Shown: positions 41,943 to 52,893, numbered from the stretch's first letter. The stretch is 64,000 bases of DNA from Opitutales bacterium (GCA_021772565.1 JAJFLR010000054.1:62001-126000), one strand, 5' to 3'. The notes: generated from the sequence alone by a model not told the origin. Translations and numbers: made by a program.

Positions 41943-43013
41943 ATGAGTAAAACATACAATATAGCAGTGTTACCTGGTGATGGAACAGGCCCGGAGGTAA
42001 CTCGTGAGGCGACAAAAGTTCTCGATGTCGCTGCAGAAAAATTTAATTTTAAACTGAATTACGAAGAATACGATTTCGGTGGAGAGCGATATCTCAAAAC
42101 AAATGAAGTATTACCAGTCACTGCTGTTGAGAATTTAAGAAAACATGATTCTATTTTACTCGGTGCTATCGGCCACCCTGATGTCAAACCGGGAATTCTC
42201 GAAAAGGGAATTTTACTGAAATTGAGATTCGAACTTGATCAGTATATCAATCTTAGGCCGGTTAAACTTTATCCGGGTGTTGATACACCATTGAAAGATA
42301 AAGGACCTGAGCATATCGATTTTGTAGTCGTTAGAGAAAATACCGGCGATCTTTATACAGGTACTGGTGGTGTGACATTAAAAGATACACCTCATGAAGT
42401 TGCTGTGCAAAGTGCAGTTTATAATCGTTTTCAAGTAGACCGTGCATTGCGTTATGCTTTTGAATACACCCGAAAAAGAAATAAGAAAAATACTTTGGCT
42501 CTCTGTGGTAAAACAAATGTGCTGACATATGTTTATGACCTATGGGATCGTGCGTTTAATGAAATGGGCGATAGAGATTACATGGATATCACACGTGAAT
42601 ATTATCATGTCGATGCTACATGTATGTGGATGGTTAAAAATCCGGAATGGTTTGATGTAATTGTCACTGGAAATATGTTTGGCGATATAATTACCGATCT
42701 CGGAGCGATGATCCAGGGTGGAATGGGTATTGCTGCGGGAGGAAACATAAATCCTGAAGGCATTAGCATGTTCGAACCAATTGGCGGTTCAGCACCAAAA
42801 TATACTGATAAAAATGTGATCAATCCACTGGCTGCCATATGTGCAGGGTCTATGATGTTGGAAACTCTTGGCGAATTCGATGCAGCAACAGCAATCGAAA
42901 AAGTTGTTATGGAAGTTACGGCAAACCGCCTAAAAAGTCTGGCTGCAGGACGAATGGGAATGGGAACGGACGCGGTAGGCGATTTAGTTGCAGAGATATT
43001 GGCATCTTCTTAA
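41943..43013 (+). CDS. leuB: 3-isopropylmalate dehydrogenase
   Basis: A 356-residue enzyme of the isocitrate/isopropylmalate dehydrogenase family. Seen: IAVLPGDGTGPEVTREA, LRFELDQYINLRPVKLYPG with the substrate-binding Arg, VVRENTGDLYTG, NVLTYVYDLWDRAF, WFDVIVTGNMFGDIITDLGAMIQGGMGIAAGGNI with metal-binding Asp, and FEPIGGSAPKYTDKNVINPLA with an NAD-specific pocket. The LRPVKLYPGV and MFGDI blocks match LeuB more than isocitrate dehydrogenase; tartrate dehydrogenase-type enzymes are the main alternative. No other leu genes adjoin. Confidence 0.9.
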   Translation: MSKTYNIAVLPGDGTGPEVTREATKVLDVAAEKFNFKLNYEEYDFGGERYLKTNEVLPVTAVENLRKHDSILLGAIGHPDVKPGILEKGILLKLRFELDQYINLRPVKLYPGVDTPLKDKGPEHIDFVVVRENTGDLYTGTGGVTLKDTPHEVAVQSAVYNRFQVDRALRYAFEYTRKRNKKNTLALCGKTNVLTYVYDLWDRAFNEMGDRDYMDITREYYHVDATCMWMVKNPEWFDVIVTGNMFGDIITDLGAMIQGGMGIAAGGNINPEGISMFEPIGGSAPKYTDKNVINPLAAICAGSMMLETLGEFDAATAIEKVVMEVTANRLKSLAAGRMGMGTDAVGDLVAEILASS

Positions 43014-43049
43014 ACTAATTACATCTATCGAAATAGATACAAAATATTA

Positions 43050-43243
43050 GCCACAGATGGAACACAGATGAAAATTTAGAATTTGATTATTAAGAATTTA
43101 TAATTGCGGAATTTGGATACATTAAATATTTAGTTTATGGCTTGTTAATCAATGTTGTTAGAGAAAATATTAAGTTATATAAACTAACTTTTTAATAATA
43201 ATCTGTGTTCAATCTGTGTTCAATCTGTGTTTCATCTGTGGCC
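43050..43243. repeat. ACAGATG-type repeats flanking a 130-bp spacer
   Basis: At 43050-43070 GCCACAGATGGAACACAGATG, and at 43201-43243 the inverted form as three tandem AATCTGTGTTC-like 11-mers ending in CATCTGTGGCC. Together they form an inverted repeat bracketing about 130 bp of AT-rich sequence upstream of alaS. This sequence type is a frequent intergenic repeat in unrelated bacteria. Confidence 0.8.
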
Positions 43244-43264
43244 AAAAAAATAAATCGATATATA

Positions 43265-45958
43265 ATGACATCGACCGAAGTCCGACAGTCTTTCCTGGAT
43301 TTTTTTAAATCTAAAAACCATAAAATAGTTTCATCAGAATCTCTTTTGCCGACTGCTCCTAATCTATTATTTACTAACGCCGGAATGAATCAATTTGTTC
43401 CTTCTTTTTTGGGAGAACGTCCGCCGCCCCATTCACGGGTTGCTAATTCTCAAAAATGTATTCGTGCCGGCGGAAAACATAACGATCTAGATGATGTTGG
43501 ATTCGATACTTATCATCACACATTTTTTGAAATGTTGGGCAACTGGTCTTTTGGAGATTATTTTAAAAAGGAGGCTATTGACTGGGCTTGGGAATTGCTG
43601 ACAAAAGTATGGGGATTTCCCAAAGAGCGTCTCTACGCGACTGTTTACAAACCCGGAAAAAATGATCCATCTGAAATTGATCAGGAAGCTTGGAATTATT
43701 GGGCAGAAATTTTTAAAAGAGAGGGGCTTGATCCAAAAATTCATATAATATTTGGGGAGAAAAAAGATAATTTCTGGATGATGGGGGATACCGGTCCATG
43801 CGGCCCTTGCAGTGAAGTTCATATGGATTTGACCGAAAATGGAGATACCAATGGTTCGTTAGTCAATGCTGACTCCCCATACACAATTGAAATTTGGAAT
43901 CTTGTTTTTATCCAATTCAATGCGACATCAGATGGTAAATTTAAACCGTTAGCGGAACAACATGTTGATACTGGTATGGGGTTTGAAAGAGTAGCCGGAA
44001 TCATGGCCACAACAAATAAATTTACCGATTTCTCTAAAGCACCCTCTAATTATAACTGCGATATTTTCACTGATATTTTTAATGATATATCTCAATTATC
44101 AGGCAAACAGTATAAAAGAACTGTTCCGACAGATAGAATAAATTTAAATAACGATGAATTAGTTGACTGTATTTTTAGAATTTTATCAGACCATATTAGA
44201 ACACTTTGTTTTTCAATCGCCGACGGAATTATTCCGGGCAATGAAGGGCGCAACTATGTAATTCGCAGAATTCTGCGCAGAGCCGTTATGTATGGCAGAA
44301 AACTGGATTTGAAAGCTGGTTTCTTAGTTCAACTAGTTGATACAGTTATTGAAAAATTTGGCCCTGTTTTTCCCGAGTTAATCGAAAATAGGGAAACGAT
44401 TAAAAAAATTATCAAGTCAGAAGAGTCGGCATTTGATCGCACTATTGATAGAGGTATTCAAATACTCGAAAAAATTATTGCCAACAAATCGAAAGAAATT
44501 TCCGGAAAACAAGCTTTTGAATTATATGACACATACGGATTCCCATACGACCTGACTGAACTTATTGCCAATGAAAACAATATTAAAATCGACTATGATG
44601 GTTTTAATTTAGAAATGGAAAAGCAACGGAGTCGGGGAAGAGCTTCGCAGAAAAAAACAGAAATTCTAGTTTCAAAAGAGAGTGATAATAAACATGCGAC
44701 AAAGTTTACCGGCTATGATATTTCAAAAACTCAATGCATCGATGCCATAATTGAAGAGGTCATTCAATCTGACAACAATACGTACTTCGTATTCGATCAA
44801 ACTCCATTCTATGCTGAAATGGGTGGACAAATCGGTGATACGGGATTTGTGACAATAAATGAGGACACAAAAATAAAACTCACAGGAACAATAAAAGATT
44901 CTTCAGGACGTTATCTACATCATGCAGAATCTAATATTGTTAATGTAAATGAGATTGTCGGATATAAAGTTAAGCTTTCAGTTGATCACGCTAGACGACA
45001 ATCCATTCAACGCCATCACACAGCCACACATATTTTACATTGGGCATTAAGAGAAGTTCTCGGCAAACATGTTAAACAAGCAGGATCGTTAGTAACAGAT
45101 GATCGATTGCGTTTTGACATTTCTCATTTTGAGCAACCGACTAGCGACCAAATCCAGAAAATTGAAAAATTAGCAAACCAACAAATTTTGGCAAATTCCC
45201 CGGTTACGTGGACTGAAATGCCTTTCGATCAAAAACCGAAAAACTGCCTGGCATTCTTTGGTGACAAATATGGAGCCATCGTTAGAGTTGTCGATATTGG
45301 AGGTTGGTCGGTTGAACTATGCGGTGGAACTCATGTGTTAGCTACAGGGGAAATTGGCATCATAAAAATTGTCCAGGAATCAGCGATTGCGGCGGGAACA
45401 AGGCGTATAGAAGCAGTCGTTGGCGAAAGCGCATATGATTTAGTTGATACAAATTTTAATCTGTTAAAAAATTTATCGAATAAATTATCCTGTTTGCCAA
45501 AGGATTTTGATACTCGATTTAATTCGCTACTCGAACAAAATTCTGAGCTGGAAAAACAATTGCGTAAATTAAGACAAAGTGGAACTTCTAATTTAGCAAC
45601 TGAACTTGCAAACTTAGCCACAAAGATTGGAGATATAAATCTTGTAACAGCTAAAGTTGAAGTAACAAACCCAAATGACATGAGAGCCTTGGCGGTTAAC
45701 ATCTCAAAGAAAATTGAACCGAGCGTTATTGTCTTGGGAGGTGAATTTAACAAAAAGGCAAACGTACTGGCATTATGTTCTTCAGATGCAATAAAAGCAG
45801 GACATAAGGCCGGCGATATTGTGAAACAAATTACTCAACAACTTGACGGTAAAGGCGGAGGTAAGCCTGATTTTGCAATGGGTGGTGGAAAAGATGTCGA
45901 AAAGCTAGAGAGTGTTTTGAATAATTTTTCTTTATATAATAATCAATCTGAAAAATAA
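43265..45958 (+). CDS. alaS: Alanyl-tRNA synthetase
   Basis: An 897-residue AlaRS starting MTSTEVRQSFLDFFKSKNHKIVSSESLLP (43265); earlier starts would run through the repeat tract. Class II aminoacylation domain (NAGMNQFVPSFLGERPPP, SQKCIRAGGKHNDLDDVGFDTYHHTFFEMLGNWSFGDYFK), then editing domain with HTATHILHWAL and CGGTHV, the zinc-binding set that clears Ser/Gly-tRNA(Ala), then a coiled-coil and a C-terminal DHHA1-like domain (KGGGKPDFAMGGGKD). It is full-length. A CTGACAGGATTAACAGGATG repeat follows the stop. Confidence 0.97.
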   Translation: MTSTEVRQSFLDFFKSKNHKIVSSESLLPTAPNLLFTNAGMNQFVPSFLGERPPPHSRVANSQKCIRAGGKHNDLDDVGFDTYHHTFFEMLGNWSFGDYFKKEAIDWAWELLTKVWGFPKERLYATVYKPGKNDPSEIDQEAWNYWAEIFKREGLDPKIHIIFGEKKDNFWMMGDTGPCGPCSEVHMDLTENGDTNGSLVNADSPYTIEIWNLVFIQFNATSDGKFKPLAEQHVDTGMGFERVAGIMATTNKFTDFSKAPSNYNCDIFTDIFNDISQLSGKQYKRTVPTDRINLNNDELVDCIFRILSDHIRTLCFSIADGIIPGNEGRNYVIRRILRRAVMYGRKLDLKAGFLVQLVDTVIEKFGPVFPELIENRETIKKIIKSEESAFDRTIDRGIQILEKIIANKSKEISGKQAFELYDTYGFPYDLTELIANENNIKIDYDGFNLEMEKQRSRGRASQKKTEILVSKESDNKHATKFTGYDISKTQCIDAIIEEVIQSDNNTYFVFDQTPFYAEMGGQIGDTGFVTINEDTKIKLTGTIKDSSGRYLHHAESNIVNVNEIVGYKVKLSVDHARRQSIQRHHTATHILHWALREVLGKHVKQAGSLVTDDRLRFDISHFEQPTSDQIQKIEKLANQQILANSPVTWTEMPFDQKPKNCLAFFGDKYGAIVRVVDIGGWSVELCGGTHVLATGEIGIIKIVQESAIAAGTRRIEAVVGESAYDLVDTNFNLLKNLSNKLSCLPKDFDTRFNSLLEQNSELEKQLRKLRQSGTSNLATELANLATKIGDINLVTAKVEVTNPNDMRALAVNISKKIEPSVIVLGGEFNKKANVLALCSSDAIKAGHKAGDIVKQITQQLDGKGGGKPDFAMGGGKDVEKLESVLNNFSLYNNQSEK

Positions 45959-45980
45959 TCTGACAGGATTAACAGGATGA
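45957..45980. repeat. Common intergenic repeat (TGACAGGATTAACAGGATG)
   Basis: This sequence type recurs in intergenic DNA of many unrelated bacteria. It overlaps the alaS stop. Only one copy is seen in this window. Confidence 0.5.
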
Positions 45981-46026
45981 TTCTTGTGATAAAGTTAATT
46001 CTCCCAGTCATATAATTTATTATTGT

Positions 46027-47199
46027 CTAATCAAATATTGATGTAATTTGTTTTAAATTTTGAAACCCGATTGCCTCTATTTTATCGTGAAGCATATAGT
46101 TAGTTTTCCCAGGGTAAATTATAAATAATTTTTTAAGTTTCAGATCATCTAGTGCAGATATCATCGAAGCTGATCTTCGTGGAGCATCTCCTACTTTAAA
46201 CTCAAATCCATATAACCCTGAAGCTTTATTGATTATTAAATCAATTTCTTCACCCCCTTGCACTGACCACGTAAAGCATTCTTCTTCCCGTGTTTGAGTT
46301 AAGCGAATAATTTGCTCAATACAAAAACCTTCCCATGATGCACCAAATTTTGGATGTGATGATAATTGAAAATGATCTTTTAACATATGCAACGCATGCA
46401 ATAAGCCAGTATCTCTAAGATAAATTTTTGGAGATTTGCGCAGACGCTTTCTAATATTAATATAGTAGGGTGATAATTCACGAATAATAAAAGCACCCTT
46501 TAAAATTTCGACATATCGTTGAACTGTTTTATAACTGACTCCAATTATTTTAGCTGCTTCTGAATGATTCCAATATTGACCATGATTATGAGCTATGAGT
46601 TGTAAAATTCGTCGTAGTTGCTCACTGCTCAACTTAGTATCAATTAATAGTGGTAAGTCTCGACCTAAAAACAAACTTATATAATCGAGTCGCCATTGGA
46701 ATGAATTTTCATCAACCTCACATAGGTACGATTTTGGAAATCCACCTCGCAGCCAAAGACTACTTTGATTGTCCCAGCCTACTTCATCTATAGAAAATCC
46801 TCCCAATTCAATTAGCCTGACTCTCCCGGCTAAACTTTCAGAAACGCCTTTTATAATTCTCGGTGATGCACTACCAGTTATAAAAAACTTTGTGTCTCTA
46901 TCAGGACGATCAGCAAGAACGCGCAGTTTTTGGAATAATTCCGGTTTTAATTGCACTTCGTCGATAACAACAACTCCATCAAGGCCATCAAGAATATTGA
47001 AATTGCTTTCCTCTAACCGAACGCTATCAACAAAATTTTGTAAATCAAAATAGTTTTCCACATTAGATGCAAGTGGTCGAGCCAACCATGTTTTTCCACA
47101 TTGCCTGGCACCTAATAAAGCGGTTACAGGTGAATCTGACAATGCATCATGAATTCGTTTTTCTATCGAATTTCGAGAAATATTTGATTTAAATTCCAT
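46027..47199 (-). CDS. AAA-type ATPase with DUF4143 domain (second paralogue)
   Basis: About 390 residues from MEFKSNISRNSIEKRIHDALS (47199); a longer frame reaches into the STAND gene and is rejected. Walker A LLGARQCGKTWLARPLA, Walker B GVVVIDEVQLKPELF, sensor FFITGSASPRIIKGVSESLAGRVRLIELGGF. A winged-helix region (WNHSEAAKIIGVSYKTVQRYVEIL) precedes the DUF4143 part, with a PD-(D/E)XK-like ending EEIDLIINKASGLYGFEFKVGD. The role is unknown. It is only distantly like the protein at 2470-3654. It is divergently arranged with the nuclease-STAND gene, with 46 bp between the start codons. Confidence 0.9.
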   Translation of the reverse strand: MEFKSNISRNSIEKRIHDALSDSPVTALLGARQCGKTWLARPLASNVENYFDLQNFVDSVRLEESNFNILDGLDGVVVIDEVQLKPELFQKLRVLADRPDRDTKFFITGSASPRIIKGVSESLAGRVRLIELGGFSIDEVGWDNQSSLWLRGGFPKSYLCEVDENSFQWRLDYISLFLGRDLPLLIDTKLSSEQLRRILQLIAHNHGQYWNHSEAAKIIGVSYKTVQRYVEILKGAFIIRELSPYYINIRKRLRKSPKIYLRDTGLLHALHMLKDHFQLSSHPKFGASWEGFCIEQIIRLTQTREEECFTWSVQGGEEIDLIINKASGLYGFEFKVGDAPRRSASMISALDDLKLKKLFIIYPGKTNYMLHDKIEAIGFQNLKQITSIFD

Positions 47200-47209
47200 T
47201 AAATAATTA

Positions 47210-47242
47210 TTGCAAATTAGACTTTGATAATCTAATTTGCAA
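47210..47242. promoter_or_regulatory. Perfect 12-bp inverted repeat in a divergent promoter
   Basis: Arms TTGCAAATTAGA (47210-47221) and TCTAATTTGCAA (47231-47242) are exact complements with a 9-bp spacer. They fill nearly all of the 46 bp between the DUF4143 ATPase start (47199) and the nuclease-STAND start (47246). It is a strong candidate operator shared by both genes; a palindromic replication or recombination site is a less likely alternative. No assignment of the binding protein is possible. Confidence 0.7.
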
Positions 47243-47245
47243 GTC

Positions 47246-50200
47246 ATGAGTAGTGGAAATTGGAAAAAACTAGACCAATATCTCAATCTTAATTTAGCTG
47301 ATTGCGATAGTAAGGTCTTTGAGAATTTTTTCCTGCACTTTCTAAATGCCAGTATAAAACTGACTATTAATAGAAATGGCAGTTCATTTACCAGAGAAGT
47401 TATATCCGCTGAAACATACGCTGCCCAAAGTGGACATAAAGATAAAGGGATCGATTTAAAGCTTCATATGAAGGGTGGTGAGATTTGGGGAGTTCAATGT
47501 AAAAGAGTAAAAAAATGGACTCCTTCACAAACAATAAAAGCAATTAACAAAGCAGAAGAACTATTTCCTGCAAAACATTATTTTCTAGTTGTTGCATGCA
47601 ACCCGAGTGCAGATGTGCATGATGAATTTGATAGACATCCTAACTGGTCTTTCTGGAATCTTGATAAAATTTCTGCGGGAATAAGAGAGCGAGTACATCC
47701 GACTAGAATTCCTGCGGTATTATCCAGTCTGGGACTATCGCAAGATGAAATTAGAAGATTTGCTCCATTTGCGACTGAACGGCTAGTGTCAACTGCCCAA
47801 TTTTTTGCACCTTTTTTAGGCAGTAATAAACTATTTAGACACGACTGGAAAATCAAAGGCCGCAAACAAGAATTAGATAAACTTTTTGATTTTATTAACA
47901 CTAAAGACACAAAGGTATTATTTCTTATTTCGAAAGGTGGAAATGGCAAGAGCCGCTTATTGCGTGAATTAGGTTTAAATATTGAGAATGAATACACAAA
48001 TTACGAAGTTCTTTTTTTAAATCCACATTCAAAGGATCCGCCAGAATTTGCATCACTCTCAACACCAAAAAAAAGGATTATAATAATCGACGATGCCCAC
48101 CGTGTAGAACAAATTCCGTTGGATCTGTTGGGAATTGTATCACAAGATAAGAAAGCTAAAATAATTTTTTCTACACGTCCCCAAGCAGTTGAAGCAATAC
48201 AAGCTAAATTGATAGAAATCGGCATGGGAATTCAATATACAACCATTCAATTGCCCTCATTAAAAAAAGCTGATATAAAACTAATTGCACAGGAGGCTTT
48301 AGGTGAAAATTTATCAGGATACGCAAATGAATTAATAAAAATATCTGACAATAATCCTTTTCTAACGGTTATTGCCGGCGACCTTTTACGACAAGAAAAA
48401 ATCCGATGGGGCAACTGGCAAAACAATAACGAACTAAGACAATATATTTTCAAAGCATTTGAAGAGGAGAATTTAAAAGATATACCCGATTCAGATAAAA
48501 AAATTTCTCGTGGAATACTACGTTTGATTGCCTTGCTAGCACCAGCCTCTCTCGATAAACCGCAATTTATTGATAAAGTCTCCCAATGTATTGGCTATAG
48601 TAGTTTCGATATCGAACAGCAATTGAAGCGCCTGCGAATGATTGAACTTGTTATCGACAGTAAAGATGGAGTTAGAATAGCTCCTGATTTATTTGCCGAT
48701 TTTCTGGTATATGAAACATGTTTCAAGCAGAATAAAAAATTACCGCAGTTTGTTAAGAAAATTATCGATAATTTTGCTGACTACGGTTCGATTATGTTAC
48801 GTAACCTGGCCGAAAGCGCATGGATTGCCAGACTAAATAACATTAGTAGTGATGATTTGCTAAAACCATTAATAGAACAGGAATGGAAACATTTTGAGAA
48901 TTGCAGTTTTTATAGACGTGCAGAGAAACTGAAACATTGGAGCAGCTTCAGTATTTTTCTGCCGGATGAGACTTTAATTCTTGCAAATAAAGCTATTAAA
49001 AAAACTGAAGCGCCTAAACCTGTTGAAGAAAAGTTGTGGAGAGAAAATTCAACCATTTTTACTCACGAATATGTAATAGAGCAAATACCGAAACTTCTTA
49101 ACCCAATAGCCAAATATAACGCAAAATGCAGGCATGAAACTCTTAATCTCTTATGGCAAGTAGGACTCAATCAGAAACTGCATTCACTTGAACATAATGA
49201 TAGCCATGCATGGTCTGTCATTGCAGAGGTTATAAAATATGAACCAAAAAAATCAGCAGAGACAACATTATCAGCTCTTTCATGGTTGGAAACAAAAGTT
49301 AAAACCACAGACACTTTAGATATTCTAAAATCTAATGCCCCCATCCTTCGAATATTATTGCGCTCTTGTTTTGATCGTTTTGTTGAATTTACGCAATGGG
49401 AAGGTAGCAGGGTTTGTTGGTGGGAGCAGCCGGTAAATATTAGTAACACCCAGGCTATTCGCGATCAAACAATTAAAATAATTAACTATGTTATCACTAA
49501 AGGCTCATGGCCGGCGGTATTTCATGCATTATCTATAATTGATTATGCTGTTCGCGGAGTACCTCCGAGTGAAGCAAAACGCCTTAATGATAATAAGACC
49601 CAGCGCACATGGGAAAAAGAGCGTGCGAAAGCATTGTCATTACTAAATAATGTAATCTCTCTACATAACCATGTTACGATAAGGTATGAAGTTCGAAGAA
49701 TTTTAATCAGGAATATTACCTATGGAGAGAACAAAGTTTTTGCTAATGCTTGCAGTCGTCTACTTTCAAATATACATGAAGATATAATACTTAGAGTTAC
49801 AGATATTCTGTTATCTGACAAGTACCTTGTTGTTGACAAAAAATTACAATCGTTAGAACCAAAAGAAAAATTCAATAAGCTGGATGAATTATGGGAATCG
49901 AAAGCACAATCAGTTGCCAATGATCTTATATTGACATATTCTAACGCCAATCAAATTTTTCAGTTTCTAAATTGTCTTTGTGCTGAATTGAAGTCAGTCG
50001 GGTTGAATCCTTCTTTTTACTGGTTGTTTAAATATCTAGTCAAAGCCTCACCTAAAATTGCAGTAAATCTAGCTGAATTTATTCCGGTTACGACCTGCAA
50101 TTCCCCATTTATTCATAGTTGGCCATTGCTGTTGGAAGATAATGAAAAAGTCAGTATTAGAAAAAAATCGTTGCTTTATGAAAACGCGATAAAATGCAAA

Positions 50201-51235
50201 CAAGCTGATTTATCAATTTCTGTAGTAAGTCATATATCCAGGAAAATTTTTAATGGCTATATACCTACGGCTAAAGAAAAATCAATTATTCAAAGTACAA
50301 CCAATCAAGCCAATTATGATCAAACTGTAACATTACTGCAGCTAATAGAACGATCTGATAAAAAACTTCATCTATGGAATGATAAATTGCTTGAGTCTCT
50401 TACTTTTGAAAAAAATTTAAGTTCAGATAATAAACAAAATATATTTAAAAAAATTATAGATACTCTCGATCCAAATCTAACGAGAAATAAGAAACCTTTC
50501 AAGCCCAGTATAATTACAAAATTATTGAATCAATTTATCCAAATGGATAAAATAGAAGTTTATGAGAATAATAGTCAGTTTACTGAATTTTGTAAAAATT
50601 ACCCTAAGGAAATATATTTGTGGGTAATTAAAAGAATAAATTTTTCACAAACCAACAAATCACCTCAAAACTACAAACCCGTCCCTATCTTACTTGAAAG
50701 ACGATTTGATTTAGGCAGATTAAAAGAAGATAAAGATTATTTATCAATATGCAAAATACTCTGGGAAAAAGTAATGCGATCTAATAAGAAAGTAAAAGAT
50801 TTCTGGATTGAATTATTTCAGGCAGTCACAATTGAAAATACTTCTTTTTGGTTACCACGATTACTTAAAGCAGTAGAAAGCTCAAAAACTCATGAAAAGT
50901 TAAAATGGCTAACAAAACTGATTAAATTTGAAAGATCATTGATTATATTTCAATATCCAGAATTAACACGTTTGTTTTTAATACAGTCAGAAAAACTAGG
51001 ATATGAAAATCTCATGGATGAAATGCAATGGGAACTCTACTTCAGTTGTAACCCCAATAGCCATACAAACACAAAGAGTATATTAAATGAGAAAAATAGT
51101 TTTTTAGAATTAACAGCAATAAAAGCTACTGAGAAGTATCATTCAGATATTTTATTAAATCCATTTTATAGATGGATTGCAGATATCGAAGAGACTGAAA
51201 GAGTTTCACTTAAAATGCGTCATGAATCACTGTGA
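47246..51235 (+). CDS. PD-(D/E)XK nuclease-STAND NTPase, candidate antiviral (Avs-like) protein
   Basis: A 1,329-residue protein starting MSSGNWKKLD (ATG 47246). Residues about 1-150 look like an Mrr/Cap4-type restriction endonuclease domain: SGHKDKGIDLKL (catalytic Asp about 70), WGVQCKR (QxK about 84-86), and FLVVACN. Residues about 200-480 form a STAND-type NTPase: Walker A SKGGNGKSRLL, Walker B RIIIIDDAHR, NNPFLTVIAGDLL (the GxP-like helix) and a winged-helix part (GVRIAPDLFADFLVY). The remaining ~850 residues are helical repeats of the sort that sense phage proteins in Avs defence NTPases. I infer a defence role from this order; no phage target can be named. The gene is divergent from a DUF4143 ATPase and is followed by a REP-like hairpin. 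Confidence 0.78.
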   Translation: MSSGNWKKLDQYLNLNLADCDSKVFENFFLHFLNASIKLTINRNGSSFTREVISAETYAAQSGHKDKGIDLKLHMKGGEIWGVQCKRVKKWTPSQTIKAINKAEELFPAKHYFLVVACNPSADVHDEFDRHPNWSFWNLDKISAGIRERVHPTRIPAVLSSLGLSQDEIRRFAPFATERLVSTAQFFAPFLGSNKLFRHDWKIKGRKQELDKLFDFINTKDTKVLFLISKGGNGKSRLLRELGLNIENEYTNYEVLFLNPHSKDPPEFASLSTPKKRIIIIDDAHRVEQIPLDLLGIVSQDKKAKIIFSTRPQAVEAIQAKLIEIGMGIQYTTIQLPSLKKADIKLIAQEALGENLSGYANELIKISDNNPFLTVIAGDLLRQEKIRWGNWQNNNELRQYIFKAFEEENLKDIPDSDKKISRGILRLIALLAPASLDKPQFIDKVSQCIGYSSFDIEQQLKRLRMIELVIDSKDGVRIAPDLFADFLVYETCFKQNKKLPQFVKKIIDNFADYGSIMLRNLAESAWIARLNNISSDDLLKPLIEQEWKHFENCSFYRRAEKLKHWSSFSIFLPDETLILANKAIKKTEAPKPVEEKLWRENSTIFTHEYVIEQIPKLLNPIAKYNAKCRHETLNLLWQVGLNQKLHSLEHNDSHAWSVIAEVIKYEPKKSAETTLSALSWLETKVKTTDTLDILKSNAPILRILLRSCFDRFVEFTQWEGSRVCWWEQPVNISNTQAIRDQTIKIINYVITKGSWPAVFHALSIIDYAVRGVPPSEAKRLNDNKTQRTWEKERAKALSLLNNVISLHNHVTIRYEVRRILIRNITYGENKVFANACSRLLSNIHEDIILRVTDILLSDKYLVVDKKLQSLEPKEKFNKLDELWESKAQSVANDLILTYSNANQIFQFLNCLCAELKSVGLNPSFYWLFKYLVKASPKIAVNLAEFIPVTTCNSPFIHSWPLLLEDNEKVSIRKKSLLYENAIKCKQADLSISVVSHISRKIFNGYIPTAKEKSIIQSTTNQANYDQTVTLLQLIERSDKKLHLWNDKLLESLTFEKNLSSDNKQNIFKKIIDTLDPNLTRNKKPFKPSIITKLLNQFIQMDKIEVYENNSQFTEFCKNYPKEIYLWVIKRINFSQTNKSPQNYKPVPILLERRFDLGRLKEDKDYLSICKILWEKVMRSNKKVKDFWIELFQAVTIENTSFWLPRLLKAVESSKTHEKLKWLTKLIKFERSLIIFQYPELTRLFLIQSEKLGYENLMDEMQWELYFSCNPNSHTNTKSILNEKNSFLELTAIKATEKYHSDILLNPFYRWIADIEETERVSLKMRHESL

Positions 51236-51292
51236 TCTACATATGAACACGCCTGTTGGATTCCAAATCTATTAAACGACTCTGCCCAATCT

Positions 51293-51318
51293 GGCTCTTC
51301 GCAAGCGAAGGCCCTACA
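51293..51318. repeat. REP-like hairpin (TGTAGGGC family)
   Basis: GGCT-CTTCGC-AA-GCGAAG-GCCCTACA. It carries the same end as the hairpins at 8.8, 12.5 and 12.9 kb with a different but fully paired stem. It sits 58 bp after the nuclease-STAND stop. There is no T run. Confidence 0.78.
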
Positions 51319-51404
51319 TTAATTTGTTAGATAAAAAACAATTGCCATTATAAAATTCCTATAATTAATAAGTAGCTTAATTTTAACCAAACAAATTTTA
51401 ATAA

Positions 51405-52730
<1,326 letters not shown>

Positions 52731-52844
52731 AATTAATTTTTAACCGAAAAAATAGTCACTATTGGTATCAGTAAAACCACTATCAGTATCCCGAATTTAC
52801 ATCGGGATGTAAACAATACCGAAACTTTATCAATATTGGCAATT

Positions 52845-52872
52845 AAAAAACCTTTGATGATTCATCGAAAGG
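52845..52872 (-). terminator. Hairpin with T run on the minus strand
   Basis: Minus strand: CCTTTCGATGA and TCATCAAAGG form a stem with one bulge, followed by TTTTTT. No minus-strand protein gene ends here. It could end a transcript of the structured repeat at 52894-52986 if that is transcribed on the minus strand, or just be an A/T-flanked hairpin. Confidence 0.4.
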
Positions 52873-52893
52873 AGCAAGCGCTTGGCGTAGCCC

